Below, in pieces: positions 1 through 6,215 of a stretch of 6,443 bases of DNA. Location of the stretch: the NCBI GenBank assembly GCA_944325235.1, contig CALUZE010000076.1, forward strand, positions 1 through 6,443, written 5' to 3'. The first letter of the stretch is position 1. The number at the start of each line of letters is the position of its first letter. The translations under genes were made by a program, and so were the position numbers. The notes beneath the pieces are model-generated. The model was not told where the DNA came from and ran no database searches. It was given only the letters and a program-made list of their open reading frames with translations. The DNA comes from an uncultured Elusimicrobiales bacterium. Lineage in GTDB: Bacteria; Elusimicrobiota; Elusimicrobia; Elusimicrobiales; Elusimicrobiaceae.

Positions 1-2
1 GC

Positions 3-1112
3 ACCTGGTGCCGCCTGGGCAGAAGACGCCCCTACTTTTTGGGCGGGGCGATTTTCTCCGTCATAGCGCTTATTTTAATGCCGCAAGCCTCGGCCATTTG
101 GATGGCCGTCATCGCCCTGTGGGTGTTGGACACGTCCGTCAACGTCAGCATGGAGCCGTTCCGCGCTTTCGTGGGCGATATTCTGCCCGAAGAACAACGC
201 AAAACCGGTTACGCCATGCAAAGCGTGATGATTGGCGCGGGCGCGGTGATTGCGTCTTTCCTGCCGCAGATTTTAACGTCCTTGGGCGTCAGCACCGAAG
301 CTCCGCTGGGCCACATTCCGGCCACGGTGCGCTACTCGTTCTACATCGGCGCGGTCGTGTTGCTTACAGCCATTTTGGCCACCATCAAAACCACGCCGGA
401 ATATCCCCCGGCCGATATGGACGCTTTTAAACAGCTGCAAAAGCAAACCTTCAGCCTTAAAAAAACGCTGCGCGAAATGTACCAGGCGATGGTCACCATG
501 CCGTCCACCATGCGCCGCCTGGCGGTGGTGCAATTTTTTACCTGGGCCGCGTTTATGGTAATGTGGGTATACTTCACGCCGGGGATTGCCTCGGGCGTGT
601 TTCACGCCGTGCCGGGCACGCCAGAATACGAAACGGCCGCCAACTGGGGCAGCTCCTGCTTTGGCATTTACAACGGGGTGGCGTTTGTGTTTGCGTTTGC
701 CTTGCTGTGGCTGACCACTAAATTTTCCGCCAAGGCCATCCACATTGTTTGCTTGGCCGTCGGCGGCCTGGGGTTGGGCTCGCTGGGATTAACGCTGGTA
801 GGCGTGGAATTTAGCAAAATGGGGTTAATCCTGCCGATGGTATGCATCGGAATTGCCTGGAGCAGTATCCTTTCCATGCCCTATGCGATGCTTTCCAACG
901 CACTGCCGCCCGAAAAAATGGGTTTCTATATGGGCGTATTTAACTTTGCCATCGTCATTCCGCAAATCTGCGTCAACCTGTTCTTCGGCCCGATTATGAA
1001 GCACCTCTTGGGCGGCAGTGCCATTGCCGCCGTGGGCGTAGGCGGGCTGAGCCTGTTGGCGGCGGCCGCGTTTACGTTTTGGGTGCGCGACCATAAACCC
1101 GTACAGGAGTAA
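3..1112 (+). CDS. MFS sugar transporter, SLC45/maltose-sucrose type (5' truncated by window edge)
   Basis: Inner-membrane major facilitator protein, probably a proton-coupled importer of maltose, sucrose or short maltodextrins. The reading frame is open from the first bases, so the true start lies upstream; 369 residues are visible. The visible part begins in the loop between helices 2 and 3 with RLGRRRP (residues 4-10), the conserved cytoplasmic MFS motif in the form typical of SLC45-like and plant-type sucrose transporters. Further family-like features are the NVSMEPFRAFVGD stretch (47-59) after helix 4 and WGSSCFGIYN (215-224) leading into helix 8. About ten hydrophobic segments can be counted (roughly 11-29, 31-45, 68-90, 110-128, 172-190, 217-238, 245-266, 272-292, 305-329, 336-359), which fits helices 3-12 of 12 with a central cytoplasmic loop at about 130-170. 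The stop is 3 bases before a 4-alpha-glucanotransferase start, which favours maltose/maltodextrin as substrate (inference from context). The first two helices and any promoter are outside the window. Confidence 0.88.
   Translation, partial: TWCRLGRRRPYFLGGAIFSVIALILMPQASAIWMAVIALWVLDTSVNVSMEPFRAFVGDILPEEQRKTGYAMQSVMIGAGAVIASFLPQILTSLGVSTEAPLGHIPATVRYSFYIGAVVLLTAILATIKTTPEYPPADMDAFKQLQKQTFSLKKTLREMYQAMVTMPSTMRRLAVVQFFTWAAFMVMWVYFTPGIASGVFHAVPGTPEYETAANWGSSCFGIYNGVAFVFAFALLWLTTKFSAKAIHIVCLAVGGLGLGSLGLTLVGVEFSKMGLILPMVCIGIAWSSILSMPYAMLSNALPPEKMGFYMGVFNFAIVIPQICVNLFFGPIMKHLLGGSAIAAVGVGGLSLLAAAAFTFWVRDHKPVQE
1105..1109 (+). promoter_or_regulatory. Ribosome binding site for the 4-alpha-glucanotransferase gene
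   Basis: AGGAG lies 6 bases before the ATG at 1116 and sits inside the last two codons of the transporter gene, immediately before its TAA stop. Ribosomes ending the transporter are therefore placed right at the next start, which supports a translationally coupled operon and fixes the start choice. Confidence 0.8.
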
Positions 1113-1115
1113 CTT

Positions 1116-3800
1116 ATGAAAATTTCGTTTCACCTTCCTTACCAAACGGCCTGGGGCGAAACTTTGCACGCCCTGCTTTACCGCGCCAACGCCGCCCCCC
1201 ACGAACGGAAAATCAACATTCCGCTTTCCACCCGGGACGGCAAAACCTGGTCGGGCGAAATCCAGCTGCTGCTCAAACAGCCGGCGCTCCTTTCCTACCA
1301 CTACGAAGTCCGCCGCGGCACCCGCACCACCCGTACCGAATGGCACGCCGTGCCGCGCGTGTTGTATGCGGACCCGGCCGCCGGCCACTACTTTTTGCAG
1401 GACTTATGGCGGGACTTGCCGGCCGCCTCGTGGCTGTATTCCTCGGCGGTGACGGACGTTTTTGAACGGCGCACGCGCTTTGCCCTGGCACCCGTTAAAC
1501 TGTTTGCGCGCACGGTGCTGCTGCGCGCGCAAACGCCGGTACTACCCGGCGGAAAATTGTACGTTTGCGGGGCCGGCAGCGAGCTGGGCAACTGGAACCC
1601 GAAGCACGCCATCCAAATGACGGAAGGCGAATACAACGAATGGAGCCTGTCGCTCAACGCGTGGTCCGCCAATCAGATGGAGTACAAATTTATTTTAAAA
1701 ACCAAAGACCAAGTACTTTGGGAACAGGGCCCCAACCGCCGGTTGGAAATCCCCCCGCTTACAAACGGGGACGTGTGGATAGCAAACGATTTGCGCCCTT
1801 GCTTTGGCGCAATGGATTTTTTGCGTGCGGCGGGGACGGTGCTGCCCGTGTTTGCGCTGCGCAGCCAAGACGGCTGGGGCGTGGGCGATTTCGGCGATTT
1901 GGAAAAACTGGCCGACTGGGCCCGCCAAACCGGCCAGCACGTGCTGCAGCTGTTGCCCGTAAACGACACGACGCTCACGCGCACCTGGCAGGATTCCTAT
2001 CCCTACAATGCGCTTTCCGTGTACGCACTGCACCCCATTTATGCGGACGTGCGCCACTTGCCCGCGCCGGACAAAAAGACCGCCGAGCAATTTGAAAAAC
2101 GCCGCCAAGCGCTTAACGCGTTGCCGCAGCTGGATTACGAAGCCGTCCTGCAGCTGAAAACCGAACGCTTGCAAGCGGCCTTTGCGCAAGAAGGCAAACA
2201 GGTGTTGGCGTCCACAGCCTTTGTGCACTTTTACAACGAAAACAAGCACTGGCTGGCGCCTTATGCGATGTTCTGCGTCCTGCGCGACAAATACCACACC
2301 AGCGATTTTTCCTCCTGGCCGCAGCACGCCCGTTTTTCGCAAGCCGATTTAAACGCGTTCTGTGCGCCCGGCTCGGCCGATTTTGCCCAAGTGGCGTTTT
2401 GGTATTATGTGCAATTTTTGCTGCATACCCAACTGCTGCACGCCTCGGCCCGCGCGCGGGAAAAGGGCGTTATTTTAAAAGGCGACATCCCCATCGGCGT
2501 TTCTCCCCAAAGTGTGGACGCGTGGATGGAGCCGGAGCTGTTTTGCCTCAACGCGCAGGCCGGCGCACCGCCGGATGATTTTTCCGCCACCGGGCAAAAC
2601 TGGGGACTTCCCACCTACAACTGGGACGTTATGGCCCGCGACGGCTACCGCTGGTGGGAGCGGCGTTTTACACATATGGCCAAGTATTTTGACGCCTACC
2701 GCATTGACCATGTGCTGGGCTTCTTCCGCATTTGGGAAATTCCGTCCCACAGCGTGCAAGGCCTGCTGGGGCAGTTCGTCCCGGCGCTGCCGCTGGACAC
2801 GGCCGAAATGGAACAACGCTACGGTCTGGCCTTTAATCCGGACTTTCTGCGCCCGTATATTTCCGAACAAGTTCTGTTTGAAAAACTGGGCGACCTGGCC
2901 CCTGCCGCCAAACAAAAATTCCTCACGCGCGCGGCGGACGGCTCGTACGACCTGCGCCCGGATTACAACACCCAGCGCAAGATAGAAGCCGCCTTTTCCG
3001 GCCAGACGGACGAAGCATCCACCCGCCTGAAAAACGGGCTGTATGCCCTGGTTGCCAACGTGCTGTTTGTGCCGGACCGAACGGACCCGCACAAATATCA
3101 CCCGCGGATTGCGGCGCTGACGGACTCGGCTTTCCGTGCGTTAAACGCGCCGGAAAAAGAGGCCTTTACCCGCCTGTATAACGATTATTTCTACCGCCGC
3201 CACAACACGTTTTGGAAAGACGAAGCGATGAAAAAACTCCCCGCTTTGACGCAAGCCACGCGTATGCTGGCCTGCGCGGAAGACTTGGGCATGGTGCCGG
3301 CCTGTGTGCCCGGCGTGATGGAACAGCTGCAAATGCTGTCGCTGGAAATCCAGCGCATGCCCAAACGCTTGGGCGAAACCTTTGCCGACACGCGGCGCTA
3401 CCCGTATCTGTCCGTGGCCACGCCGTCCACGCACGATATGTCCGTCCTGCGCGGCTGGTGGAAAGAAAACCCGGCGCTGACCCGGCGGTTTTGGAACGAA
3501 GTCCTCCAACGCCCCGGCCAGGCCCCGGCGGAAGCGGACGGCGCCACATGCGAGCAAATCCTGCGGATGCACTTGCAAAGCCCGTCCATGCTGGCGCTCA
3601 TTTCGTGGCAGGATTGGTCGTCCATGGACGAACAGCTCCGCGCCCCCAACCCGGACGAAGAGCGCATCAACTTTCCGGCCAATCCGCGCCACTACTGGCG
3701 CTACCGCATGCCGCTTACGCTGGAAAAACTGCTGACCGAGCACACATTCAACGATAAAATCCGGCAAATGCTGGCTGAAACCCACCGCCAATCGGTATAG
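1116..3800 (+). CDS. malQ: 4-alpha-glucanotransferase (GH77 amylomaltase) with two N-terminal CBM20-like modules, DPE2-like layout
   Basis: Cytoplasmic disproportionating enzyme that moves glucan units between maltose/maltodextrin chains, releasing glucose and making longer chains. At 894 residues it is far longer than the roughly 500-700-residue MalQ enzymes and matches the Bacteroidetes/plant DPE2 type. Residues 1-125 form a first beta-rich starch-binding-like module. Residues about 130-228 form a second, with the CBM20 signature GSELGNWNP (154-162), aromatic YKF (190-192) and WEQGPNRRL (202-210). The GH77 barrel starts near 240 with GWGVGDFGDL (253-262) and SYPYNALS (294-301). The three catalytic acids known for GH77 are all present: D531 in RIDH (nucleophile), E722 in CAEDLG (acid/base) and D774 in STHD (transition-state stabiliser). 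Some 190 residues separate D531 from E722, against about 50 in compact amylomaltases, which marks the DPE2-type insert. There is no signal peptide. It follows the sugar transporter by 3 bases and is followed by a terminator, so it ends the operon. The module assignment is from motifs and length, without a profile search. Confidence 0.95.
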   Translation: MKISFHLPYQTAWGETLHALLYRANAAPHERKINIPLSTRDGKTWSGEIQLLLKQPALLSYHYEVRRGTRTTRTEWHAVPRVLYADPAAGHYFLQDLWRDLPAASWLYSSAVTDVFERRTRFALAPVKLFARTVLLRAQTPVLPGGKLYVCGAGSELGNWNPKHAIQMTEGEYNEWSLSLNAWSANQMEYKFILKTKDQVLWEQGPNRRLEIPPLTNGDVWIANDLRPCFGAMDFLRAAGTVLPVFALRSQDGWGVGDFGDLEKLADWARQTGQHVLQLLPVNDTTLTRTWQDSYPYNALSVYALHPIYADVRHLPAPDKKTAEQFEKRRQALNALPQLDYEAVLQLKTERLQAAFAQEGKQVLASTAFVHFYNENKHWLAPYAMFCVLRDKYHTSDFSSWPQHARFSQADLNAFCAPGSADFAQVAFWYYVQFLLHTQLLHASARAREKGVILKGDIPIGVSPQSVDAWMEPELFCLNAQAGAPPDDFSATGQNWGLPTYNWDVMARDGYRWWERRFTHMAKYFDAYRIDHVLGFFRIWEIPSHSVQGLLGQFVPALPLDTAEMEQRYGLAFNPDFLRPYISEQVLFEKLGDLAPAAKQKFLTRAADGSYDLRPDYNTQRKIEAAFSGQTDEASTRLKNGLYALVANVLFVPDRTDPHKYHPRIAALTDSAFRALNAPEKEAFTRLYNDYFYRRHNTFWKDEAMKKLPALTQATRMLACAEDLGMVPACVPGVMEQLQMLSLEIQRMPKRLGETFADTRRYPYLSVATPSTHDMSVLRGWWKENPALTRRFWNEVLQRPGQAPAEADGATCEQILRMHLQSPSMLALISWQDWSSMDEQLRAPNPDEERINFPANPRHYWRYRMPLTLEKLLTEHTFNDKIRQMLAETHRQSV

Positions 3801-3811
3801 AGTTTACACGC

Positions 3812-3842
3812 AAAACGCCCCGGCCAAAACCGGGGCGTTTTT
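3812..3842 (+). terminator. Intrinsic terminator of the transporter/4-alpha-glucanotransferase operon
   Basis: Perfect 12-base-pair inverted repeat: left arm 3812-3823 (AAAACGCCCCGG), 6-base loop 3824-3829 (CCAAAA), right arm 3830-3841 (CCGGGGCGTTTT), running into TTTTTATT. It starts 11 bases after the stop codon. The A-rich left arm gives a shorter T-run on the other strand, so weak activity in the minus direction is also possible. Confidence 0.93.
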
Positions 3843-3881
3843 ATTGCGGCGGCCGCTATACAGCCAATCAAAACAAGCCAT

Positions 3882-3915
3882 AAAAAAACTCCCGCGGCAT
3901 GGTCGCGGGAGTTTT
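3882..3915 (-). terminator. Intrinsic terminator of the carboxyltransferase gene
   Basis: Perfect 12-base-pair inverted repeat read on the minus strand: arms 3904-3915 and 3885-3896 (AAAACTCCCGCG pairing with CGCGGGAGTTTT), 7-base loop 3897-3903, followed by a run of seven T on the minus strand (plus-strand A's at 3882-3888). It begins 16 bases beyond the stop of the minus-strand gene at 3932. It is separate in sequence from the plus-strand terminator about 40 bases away. Confidence 0.93.
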
Positions 3916-3931
3916 GACAAAAGGCCGCTTG

Positions 3932-5536
3932 TTATAGCGGGATGTTGCCCTTGTGCGGGTTCTTGTGCGGGTCGCGCTTGTTTTTAAGCACTTCAAACGC
4001 GCGGATGATTTTGGTGCGCGCTTCGGCCGGTTCAATGATTTCGTCAATAGAACCGTTGGTCGCCGCTTGGTAGGGAGAGGCAAACTTGTCGGAGTATTCC
4101 TTCGTCAATTTTTGCTTTAATTCTTCCTTCTTTGCGGCGTCGGGCTCGGCCTTCAAATCGCGCGAGTACAAAATTTCCACCGCGCCGCGCGGCCCCATGA
4201 CGGCAATTTCCGCGCTGGGGAACGCAAAGTTGAAATCCCCGCGCAGGTATTTGGAACCCATGGCAATATACGCGCCGCCGTAGGCTTTGCGCAGCACCAG
4301 GGTTACTTTGGGGATGGACGCCTCGGAATATGCATAGAGCAGCTTTGCCCCGTGGCGGATAATGCCGCCGTGTTCCTGCTGCACGCCGGGCAGATAACCG
4401 CCCGTGTCCACCAGCGTTAAAAGCGGGATGTTAAACGCGTTTAAAAAGCGGATAAAGCGCGCGGCTTTGTCGCTGGCGTCGCAATCCAACGCACCGCCCA
4501 AACAGGCCGGGTTGTTGGCCACTACGCCCACCACATGTCCGCCCAGGCGGATGAAGCCCGTTACGATGTTTTTGGCAAAGTTCTGGTGAATTTCAAAAAA
4601 TCCGTAGTCATCGGCCAAGCGCCAAATGACGTGGTGAATGCGGAAGGCTTTTTTGGGGTCCATTTCGCACACGCGTTCCAGCACCGGCACGCTGCGTTCC
4701 ACCAAGTCGCTGGTGGTATCCAGCGGCGGTTTTTCGTCGCAGTTTTGGGGCAGGAACGAAAGCAGCTCGCGCACCTGGCGGAAGCAGTCCTGCTCGGACT
4801 TGGCCACAAACTGGCACACGCCGCTTTTTTCGCTATGGGGGCGGGAACCGCCCAAGGTGTCAAAGTCCACTTCTTCGCCGGTGGCCGCTTTCACGGCGCC
4901 CGGACCGGTGATGAACATATGGCTGATGCCTTCCACCATAAAAATAAAATCCGTCAGCGCCGGCGAATACGCCGCGCCGCCCGCACAGGGGCCCAAAATA
5001 ACAGAAATCTGAGGAATTACGCCAGAGGCTTTTACGTTGCGATAGAAAATTTCGCCGTAGCCGTTTAAGCTGTCCACCCCTTCCTGGATGCGCGCCCCGC
5101 CGGAATCAAACAGCCCGATCAGCGGGATTTTGGATTCAATCGCGCGGTCCATCAACGAGGCGATTTTTTTGGCGTGCGCCAAACCCAAGGAGCCGCCCAT
5201 CTGCGTGAAATCCTGCGCAAACAGGGCCACTTCGCGCCCGTTAATGCGGCCGAAACCGGTGATGACGCCGTCGCCTTTGATATGTTTGTCTTTAATGCCG
5301 AAATCACTGCAGGAGCTTTCCATCAAACTTTTGATTTCAATAAAGCTGTCTTTGTCTAACAGGTAGGAAATACGTTCGCGGGCGGTCATCTTGCCTTTGT
5401 CTTTTTGGGCTTTGATGCGGGCCTCGCCGGCGCCTTTTAGGGCGTCCTGGGAAACTTGTCTAAATTTTACCAAGCTGGCCGGAGCGGGTTGATCCGACGG
5501 CTTATCGTGTTTGGGGTCCTCAAAAAGTTCAATCAT
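3932..5536 (-). CDS. Acyl-CoA carboxylase carboxyltransferase (beta) subunit, propionyl-CoA carboxylase / methylmalonyl-CoA decarboxylase family
   Basis: Biotin-dependent carboxyltransferase that moves CO2 between carboxybiotin and an acyl-CoA, forming methylmalonyl-CoA or malonyl-CoA, or running the reverse step in a Na+-pumping decarboxylase. At 534 residues the length is normal for PccB/MmdA proteins. Two crotonase-like halves are visible. The N-terminal half has DSGGARIQEGV (144-154) and the oxyanion-type loop GPCAGGAAYSPALTD (182-196). The C-terminal half has DCDASDKAARFIRFLNAFNIP (351-371), LPGVQQEHGGIIRHGAK (382-398) and RKAYGGAYIAMGSK (416-429). The tail HKGNIPL resembles the usual MmdA/PccB ending. 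Small departures from the common family wording are LGGS at 228-231 (commonly LGGA), NNP at 341-343 (commonly NQP) and DTGGYLPG at 377-384 (commonly DVPGFLPG). No biotin carboxylase, biotin carrier or membrane decarboxylase subunit gene is adjacent, so its partners are elsewhere or outside the window. It has its own promoter and terminator. The exact substrate and direction are not decided by what is visible. Confidence 0.93.
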   Translation of the reverse strand: MIELFEDPKHDKPSDQPAPASLVKFRQVSQDALKGAGEARIKAQKDKGKMTARERISYLLDKDSFIEIKSLMESSCSDFGIKDKHIKGDGVITGFGRINGREVALFAQDFTQMGGSLGLAHAKKIASLMDRAIESKIPLIGLFDSGGARIQEGVDSLNGYGEIFYRNVKASGVIPQISVILGPCAGGAAYSPALTDFIFMVEGISHMFITGPGAVKAATGEEVDFDTLGGSRPHSEKSGVCQFVAKSEQDCFRQVRELLSFLPQNCDEKPPLDTTSDLVERSVPVLERVCEMDPKKAFRIHHVIWRLADDYGFFEIHQNFAKNIVTGFIRLGGHVVGVVANNPACLGGALDCDASDKAARFIRFLNAFNIPLLTLVDTGGYLPGVQQEHGGIIRHGAKLLYAYSEASIPKVTLVLRKAYGGAYIAMGSKYLRGDFNFAFPSAEIAVMGPRGAVEILYSRDLKAEPDAAKKEELKQKLTKEYSDKFASPYQAATNGSIDEIIEPAEARTKIIRAFEVLKNKRDPHKNPHKGNIPL

Positions 5537-5540
5537 AGTC

Positions 5541-5545
5541 CCTCC
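5541..5545 (-). promoter_or_regulatory. Ribosome binding site of the carboxyltransferase gene
   Basis: On the minus strand GGAGG stands 4 bases before the ATG at 5536 (GGAGGGACTATG). This is a strong Shine-Dalgarno site with slightly short spacing, and it supports this start. Confidence 0.78.
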
Positions 5546-5558
5546 GAAATCTGTATAG

Positions 5559-5587
5559 TTTATATTTTACTAAATAATGCGGTTCAA
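5559..5587 (-). promoter_or_regulatory. Sigma-70-type promoter for the carboxyltransferase gene
   Basis: Read on the minus strand: -35 TTGAAC (5587-5582, 4 of 6 consensus bases), a spacer of exactly 17 bases (5581-5565) and -10 TATAAA (5564-5559, 5 of 6). Transcription would start near 5552, giving a leader of about 15 bases that just contains the GGAGG site. The patch is sharply A+T-rich against its surroundings. The -35 box overlaps the TGA stop of the upstream phosphopantetheinyl transferase gene. If the organism is Bacteroidota, whose housekeeping promoters differ (TTTG / TAnnTTTG), this assignment would weaken. Confidence 0.6.
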
Positions 5588-6204
5588 TGCCCGTGCGCGA
5601 GCGTAAACATAAACCCCGCAATGCGCTCGTCCGTCTGCAAGGTAAGGGCCGGGCTGCCCAGGCGGGTGTAGGCGGCCAGGGCCGCGCCAAAAAAGGATAC
5701 TTGCCCGTTGATACAGCGCACGTCGTAACTGTTTAAAGAAAGCCCCGTGCCCAACACTTTTACCACGGCTTCTTTTTGCGTCCACAGCGAGGTTAAAAAC
5801 GCGTCCCCCGTTCCGGTAAGTTCCGACGGGTGGAAAAAATCTTTCGCCCATGTATTCAAGCGGTGTTCTATTTTTTCCAAATCAATGCCCACAAACCGCT
5901 CGTCCGCGCTGACGGCCGCCACGGCCCACCCGTGGCTGTGGGTAATGCTGAAAGCCAGCGGGCTTTCCTCCCCCTTTACAAGCAACACAGGCTTTCCGGA
6001 AGGGTGGGGCAGCACTTCTATTTCCCGGTGCGAAACGCCGCAGCACGCGCGCACCAGCTCCTTTAACGCAAATCTGCCCCCGAGCCACTCCACCCTGCGC
6101 TTGGGGAAGCGAAGCGTTTGGAAAAACGCCGCTTCCTGCTGGCTCAGGATTTCGTCAGCCGGGGGCAGACGGTTTAAATCAACTGCTTTAATTTGGCAGG
6201 ACAT
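5584..6204 (-). CDS. 4'-phosphopantetheinyl transferase, Sfp type
   Basis: Transfers the phosphopantetheine arm of coenzyme A to a serine on acyl- or peptidyl-carrier domains, turning apo-carriers of PKS, NRPS or fatty-acid synthases into the active form. At 206 residues it is nearer to the Sfp/PcpS class (about 220-240) than to AcpS (about 125). Family motifs are in order: GRFALKEL (43-50), SGKP (69-72), FSITHSHGWA (85-94), the Mg-binding VGIDLE with D108 and E110 (105-110), FFHPSEL (123-129) and WTQKEAVVKVLGTGL (141-155), in which E145 is the expected third metal ligand and K144 is conserved. The ATG at 6204 was chosen because it has AGGG 4 bases upstream and leaves an 11-base gap after the preceding stop. 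An in-frame GTG at 6255 would add 17 residues but overlap the upstream gene by 40 bases. It lies directly behind a PKS-type dehydratase fragment on the same strand, its likely substrate system. Confidence 0.9.
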   Translation of the reverse strand: MSCQIKAVDLNRLPPADEILSQQEAAFFQTLRFPKRRVEWLGGRFALKELVRACCGVSHREIEVLPHPSGKPVLLVKGEESPLAFSITHSHGWAVAAVSADERFVGIDLEKIEHRLNTWAKDFFHPSELTGTGDAFLTSLWTQKEAVVKVLGTGLSLNSYDVRCINGQVSFFGAALAAYTRLGSPALTLQTDERIAGFMFTLAHGH

Positions 6205-6215
6205 TGCGCCCTGGA

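Larger units (their letters stand above)
3801..3931. other. Convergent intergenic region without a gene
   Basis: 131 bases between the stops of two facing genes. Apart from the two terminators it holds a 42-base spacer with the palindrome GCGGCCGC (3847-3854) and no supported open frame, RNA gene or repeat. Confidence 0.85.

Noticed and set aside
39..1112. A TTG at 39 as the start of the transporter gene
   Set aside because: The same frame is open back to base 3 and encodes the conserved RLGRRRP loop, so the TTG is an internal leucine and the gene is cut by the window edge.
273..1388. Long minus-strand open frames opposite the transporter and the start of the glucanotransferase (273-743, 825-1388)
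   Set aside because: Low-complexity, Arg/Gly/His-rich translations with no recognisable family, lying opposite well-supported genes; expected by chance in G+C-rich coding DNA.
1565..3791. Frames inside the glucanotransferase region on both strands (e.g. 1695-2342 minus, 2475-3101 minus, 3141-3791 minus, 3212-3757 plus)
   Set aside because: Shadows of the GH77 gene, which has intact motifs throughout its length; no frameshift is needed and no ribosome site or family signal supports the shadows.
3847..3854. GCGGCCGC palindrome in the convergent spacer as an operator or attachment site
   Set aside because: An 8-base palindrome in G+C-rich DNA is unremarkable, sits downstream of both genes, and has no partner repeat.
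4535..5068. 177-codon plus-strand open frame opposite the carboxyltransferase
   Set aside because: Antisense to a fully conserved gene; the translation is rich in Ala/His/Gln/Phe without a recognisable domain or ribosome site.
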